DNA of 64,000 nt from Struthidea cinerea. Taxonomy: Eukaryota > Chordata > Aves > Passeriformes > Corcoracidae. The notes below the pieces were generated by a model. The model worked only from the letters and a program-made list of their open reading frames with translations. It made no database searches and was not told where the DNA came from. Positions 58,591 to 64,000 of this stretch are shown here, in pieces (the stretch's first letter is position 1; each line of letters opens with the position of its first letter). The position numbers and the translations under genes are program-made. Location: the NCBI GenBank assembly GCA_013397865.1, contig VZTI01003259.1, positions 361,858 through 425,857 of the forward strand, in the 5' to 3' direction.

Positions 58591-61500
58591 TATTTGGAAT
58601 ATATATAATCTGTTCTTTTTTTTTTTTCCCCCCTGCATTTATCTTTCGTAATACTTCCCTTTTGATACCAAGATGATCACTCTTACAATGCTCTTAATGC
58701 AACCTAAAATTAGGATTTCATTTTATATTGTGGCTACTAAAAGAAACAGTTTGCCATTCCAGAGTGTGAGATGGCCAGGAAACAGTTTTGGGATTTGTAG
58801 ATACTTAGGATCTTTGAAGAATTACGCACCTTAAATGAGGAATTAAAGCCTAAATTTTTCCCCCTAAAGCATGACCCTTTATTGTGTAGAACACGTGTCC
58901 TAAAGATTATTTTTTTATTAATATTACTCAAGTTTTAGCTAAATTTCACTGTTAAAGAAGCCTATGAGCTTCCTGTGTGAGCTGGATGTAAACTTGGCTG
59001 GTCAGGAAATATTCACACCCTCAGAGTACAGCATGTGTTGCTAAAAGATCTCTATTAAAATCTTCAGTTTATTAAAGTGAAAAAGGGTAGGAAACTTTCA
59101 CACCTCGAAAGTTATGATATCATTTAATTTCAAAATAACCCCATCAAAATCTTGTATTTCTTAGTGTGAAAGTAACTGTCCGTGTGCAATAGTCATCTCA
59201 GTGCTGGTAATTCAGTTGTAATTTTGTTGTTTAGGTCATTCCACTCCTGGTTTAAGTCACTAAAAGCTTCTGTACCCACTCAGCTAGGGAAGAGGGGGAC
59301 AGAGATTCAGCACCATGTCTTTGCAAACAATTGGGAATTGTATATCTGACATCAATGTGAAAAAGAAACTTTTTGAGGAATTCCAAGGAGAAATGTTTCA
59401 GCCAAGGAAAATGATTCTTTACTTTTGAAAATATCTCCCCATGGTTTTTTACCATCCTGATGGATTTAGGGGTAACTTTGTGTGTCCAACAGCAACATGA
59501 AGACATGAAATTCAGAGTCACCTTGAGACTTAGTACTTTATTGACAAACTTGCTAAAAATGCTGCTTGGGAAATACCTTCCACTGCTCAGCTTTACTTCT
59601 TCACTTTCTAAAGGTGTAGAACTGAAATAAATTCATCAAGTTGAAAAATACCTGAGTGTTTTAAGGACACTAATTCAGTCCCTTCCCAGGAATAAATTCC
59701 AGTGTATAACGTTAAGGAAATGAAAAAATTAGGTATTAACGAAAGGAAAGAAGGTACTTGTTTAGAGCTCTTGATGGCTTTGACAGGACTTTGCTTTGGG
59801 CTTCACAAAGAAGTATTCAACTTCTTTTAATTTATTTTTTTATTTGTGGAAGTACCTGTGCTTCCTTATTTCCAGGTGTGTCTCCAGTAGCTGGTCACAG
59901 ACAGAGGCAGCCACAGCCAGTCTTTGAACATATCTTGTGCCTTGCAGCGATTTGATCCTGTAATTGTGTATAAAAGCTTGGATCCAGTGCTGATGCTGGG
60001 AATATTTTATTGCTCACTAAAGAGCACTTGTGGCTATGTTTTGATAGCCAGGTTTGTGTTCTGGAAATGTTCAGGGATTCCAGGAGGCCATCAGAGCAGG
60101 AATATTATTGTGGTTTTGTAATGAAAAAGAGAAACACACCAGAGACTAGTGAAACAAGTGAGACATCCATAGGTAATAATCATCAATAATAAAAGAACAT
60201 CTCTGGAATAAAACTTTTAGGGTAAAATGGTGAATGTCAGTTTTCATTTGCTTTCACCAGCTGAACAGCTGATAGTGCACAACTCCCGTGATGAAGTTTA
60301 GCAAAAAACACCACATTTTTTTAATTCTAGAACACCCACCTGTTTACATTATCAGTGTCATATATTTTTCTCTCTTGCAATGCTGCAGGGAGTCTACCTG
60401 TTCTGGATGAGGAACCTCTGAACACTGAGAAACAGTGATTTAAACAAATCCCTGTTCATTTTGTCACCATAGATGTCAAGATGAATTTGGAGCTCAGGAC
60501 TTCTGGGAAAAAAAAAGCTTCACACTTGCACTCCAGTTGACAAACACTGGAATATGTTTTAAAAGTCTGGCTTATTTAACATTCAGACATCTTACATACC
60601 AGAATAACTGATTTATTCTGATAATGATACAGTTATTTATGAACTTGCTGATGAAGTTATTTATCTGGAGCACCAGGGCATTAATAATTAATACTCACTG
60701 CTGCAGAATTACATTTTACAGAGACTGTATGAAACAATCTGTGGGGAAGGCAGAGGAACTCAGACTGTCTGAGGGTTTTTTAGCTGTCACAGAGTTTCAG
60801 ATTAAGACTCCTGGTCATCTTCTGTGTGTTCTCCTCTGGGATTTAGCCAGTGCCTCACACTTTTCTTTTTCACACAAGCTTTTATATGTAATACCCTTTA
60901 ATTTGTTGAAGGCTGCAGAAAGAAATCCTTCATTCCCACCCAATTTATGCATTTTCTGTTCTGCTCTCATTTGTGCACTGCTCTCACCTCTGTGGCACCT
61001 GAGTCATTCCCAAAGGATCTTTTTATAGTTATCACCTATCCTCATAAATGGAGGATATGTGTGCAGCCAAGTGATTATTTTATTTTAATTGTGGGTGACT
61101 ATTCTCTCCTAATCCTTTTCTGAACACTAAAGATATTTTACACAAGCAAATCTATTTTAAAAAGAAATTAATCTAAAATATGGATTTATTTTTGGTTTGG
61201 TTTTGTAATCTTTTTTTTCCAATACAGCCTGCACTTCATGGGCTTTGAGGGAATTTCAGAACATACCTTTCATGCATATGGAACCTGCCTCCTTCCACCA
61301 GACTCTGGTTCTGATGTTTTAAGTTACACTACACTTAACTATTCAGGAAGGCATTTTGGCATTGTGTGGGCTGGTTCATGTTTAAAATAAAACACTGTTG
61401 TTCAGGACTTGTATTTTCCACCTTAAGAGCACAAATATTAAAATCAAATAAATTCTTGCTTTCGTAAACAATATTTTATAAGCAAATATATAAAAACACC

Positions 61501-64000
61501 CGGTTAGATTATTGACGCTGCTTTTATTGAGGGTGAAGTGTGGGTCTTTTATTAGAAGAGTTAACGTAGAACATAGATCAATACAGATGGCATTAATTAG
61601 AAAATACTGTTGAGCTTCTTTCCACAGATATGCAATATTCCATAACTTTCCAACTGACTTCCAGCCTCCTTGTCAATACCTCCCTTAGGTAAAGCACTGC
61701 TTTGGCTTGACATTGCCCAGTGGCTTGAGAGCTTTTCTGGTTTTTCTTCGGTCTAAGGAAGCTCTGCTGTGGTTTGAACAATTCCTACTCCTTTCATTGC
61801 TCTCTGTCTGTTTTTCCACTGCTGTTTCTGCCTCTCCCTCCTCACCCCATCTCCCAGAATCCTACCCCAGCAAGTGTAGCTTGGGCCATCCTTGAATTTC
61901 TCTCTTCTCATCTTTATTGGGTATTACCACACTGTTTTAGCCCTTTTCATTTGTCCATCTGTATTGATTTGAACTGCAGATGACTTGTTGCATATTTCTA
62001 CATCCCTGAATTGATTCCTCTCACATTCCCCCACCCCTGTCCCCCGTTCCCCATCCCCACACACTCCCATGTTTTGAAAATCTGGAGTAAGTGTGTTACA
62101 CTGTGTGATCTCTGGTAATTTGCAGCAGAATCAAATCCCTTCCCTCTCCGTGGTTCCTGGCTGTACCCTAAAAAGTACCCTAAAAATAACTTATTAAATG
62201 CTTCAGACAGCTGAGCAATCTGTTTTGGCTATGTCAGATCCGTGTTTCAGTGCTCGAAGCCCATGTGGTTTTGTTTTCCCCCCGTCACATGTGTGTCCAT
62301 TTGTTTGTCCCACTCTTCCCTGAACTCTGCCATTCTCACTCCTTCCCCAGCACTGAAAGCCTCTCCATGCCCTCCATGCTTTTGGAATCCTCCTTTCCTG
62401 CTCTACCTGCCCTCCTTGGGGGGCACAGAGCAGCTCAGCCCAGCTGGGAGATCCCACAGGAGGCTGCAGAGGTGGTGTGGTGTGCACAGCCCAGAGCTGG
62501 GGTCTCTTTCCAGGTTATTCCCTCTGTGGTGACAAATAAGGGACTGAATTCCCTGGTTGCTGTCAGATGATTGTTTTCTAGTCGGGAGATGTCCCCACAA
62601 ATTCACTGCAGAGTTTTCCCCTTAGAAGGGTAACTGTGACTTTGCATTTCATATCCTACAATGGAAAATTCGCTGGAATAGGAATTTACTTTACAAAGGA
62701 ATGTGATTTTTTTTTTTTTAAATGGTTTTTAAAATAAATACTTGGACCAGCAGACAGGCTATGGTAGGTGGAATGGTATCACTAAAATGTGCTCATATTG
62801 GGACTGGGCTCAAATGCTGCTTCCTCCTGTGAAGCAGAAGTGGTTTTCTGGATTTTAACCCATGAAGTTTCTTGTTGAACCATTCCGTACTGGCAACTAT
62901 AAAAAATTCTAAATAAACAGGCATTTTTTCCAAGGTGGTATAAAAACAAGAAATTTAGGAGCTTGCAGTGTCATGTCTATTGATATTTTTAGAGAGAGGG
63001 ATTTAACTGACCAGCTTGGTGCCTTCAGCCATTTTCAGAGGAATTATTTCTGAAGTTAAATGGCATTCCAGCCTTTCCATCCATACTGTGTATTTAAAGC
63101 AAGACATTATTTGCAGAAATTCTACTTGTAAAATGGAACAGTGTTTAAAATTGGACTGCTCAAAGAAGCCCTGCAGGCTCCTCAGGAGGATTGTCAGGTT
63201 AGCACGACGTGGTGGAGAGAGCCCAGGCCAGGGAGGTTATTCCAGCTCCTCAAAAAGGGGAGAATACTTGGTGGGGAGAGTCATTACCTAAGGAATGCAA
63301 TGACAAAACAGCACAGTATTCCAGGGTAGTACTGGACATTGTGCAGGATCATAAAAATCTTGGCTTCCATTCACGAGGGCCTTTAAGCAGCTGAATGATC
63401 CAACTACTTTCAAATGCGTAGCAGAACAAGTGCTTTCTTACTGTTACATTAGGGTTTGGAAATCTAGCAAGTAAAACTACGTGAAATTCATTAAAATGAA
63501 AAAGAAAGTATTACATTTCTTTTTATTCGGGTAGAGAGCTGTGTTCCTCTGTAAATGAGAGAATGATCAGGGACTTTAAAACTGTGCAAATGCCGTCTGG
63601 CTTCATAGAAAGTAATTATTATGATTCATAGTTTTAACACAGGCTCCTCTGAGGAAAGATCTGGACATTACTGGATTATAAAAATTAGTTGTTTGTTTTG
63701 GGTTTTGTTTAATAATTGAGTGGAAAATAATTCTTGTTTTCATTCACAATGAAAAAGATTCATATGTTTGTTTCAGTTATGCTGGTTTGCATAGTTTTAA
63801 AGGTTGAAATGGATTGTTCATGTTGCTCACAGCAAATCTCTGTACAGTAGTAGAATCTCTTGGAAAAGCTGATCTTGATTTTAAATACTCCTTGCTCTAA
63901 TGTGGCCATTACCTGGTTGTGCAAACACTTGAGTTACAGCACAACTGAGGCTTTTTTTGGACAATTACTCCAAAATTTTAAGGCAGGCTTTGATAACAGT
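58591..64000. other. Unique DNA, no gene seen
   Basis: Contains a T-rich run at 58614-58632 and another at 62708-62720, a pyrimidine-rich stretch at about 61850-62060, and a GC-richer part at about 62280-62520 with open frames on both strands (about 95-106 codons, unrecognised). A 134-codon ATG-initiated plus frame at 60624-61028 is within chance expectation. No CR1, RNA gene or exon recognised to the end. Confidence 0.5.

Noticed and set aside
60624..61028. 134-codon ATG-initiated plus frame
   Set aside because: No recognisable domain, and within chance expectation as above.
1..64000. CRISPR array, bacterial operon, tRNA or rRNA genes
   Set aside because: Nothing resembling regularly spaced repeats, ribosome-binding-site-led gene strings, tRNA boxes or rRNA was seen. 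Composition and CR1 content are those of a bird nuclear genome.

Overview
This window looks like non-coding vertebrate nuclear DNA, most likely from a songbird (Passeriformes). I recognise no complete or partial protein-coding gene, tRNA or rRNA. The evidence for a bird is a set of fragments of the CR1 LINE retrotransposon. They carry the characteristic CR1 3' end, an ATTCTATG/ATTCTGTG-type tail instead of poly(A), and the conserved block read on the opposite strand as AGAATGGTTTGGGTTGGAAG. Some copies have the wording I associate with songbird CR1 (for example a GGGATCCAGGGACAGCCACAGC-like block read on the antisense strand). The passerine call is inference. The DNA is AT-rich by eye, with short A/T runs and scattered microsatellites, as in a large intron or an intergenic desert. 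The sequence alone does not say which.

Layout. 1-9.9 kb is mostly unique AT-rich DNA with two antisense CR1 3' ends (near 2.15 and 3.06 kb) and a regulatory-looking stretch near 6 kb. 9.9-12.2 kb has two sense CR1 pieces with a small TAGTAATTCCTA-type tandem array between them. 13.8-14.3 kb holds an assembly gap in a poly(A) run with a repeated flank, followed by a CpG-rich pocket with an exon-like look. 14.3-24.8 kb is unique. 24.8-25.1 kb is a near-identical tandem duplication joined by a single N. 25.6-26.0 kb is a GC-rich antisense CR1, followed by about 370 bp of GC-rich DNA I cannot assign. 31.4 kb has another antisense CR1. 32.2-33.0 kb has two opposite-strand ORFs that look somewhat protein-like but that I do not recognise. 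36.1-36.35 kb is a long GGAA microsatellite interrupted by a 54-base gap. 37.6, 39.4, 44.9, 47.4, 53.2, 54.3 and 55.2 kb carry further CR1 pieces. One of these (54.3 kb) is an internal reverse-transcriptase fragment with stop codons, unusual among CR1 copies that mostly keep only the 3' end. From 55.3 kb to the end I see only unique sequence and short low-complexity tracts.

No functional gene system can be supported. The leads are the possible false duplications at two assembly joins, a few perfect inverted repeats, two orphan ORFs, one CpG-rich exon-like pocket, and several stretches that read like conserved non-coding DNA. The last group needs cross-species alignment to mean anything.
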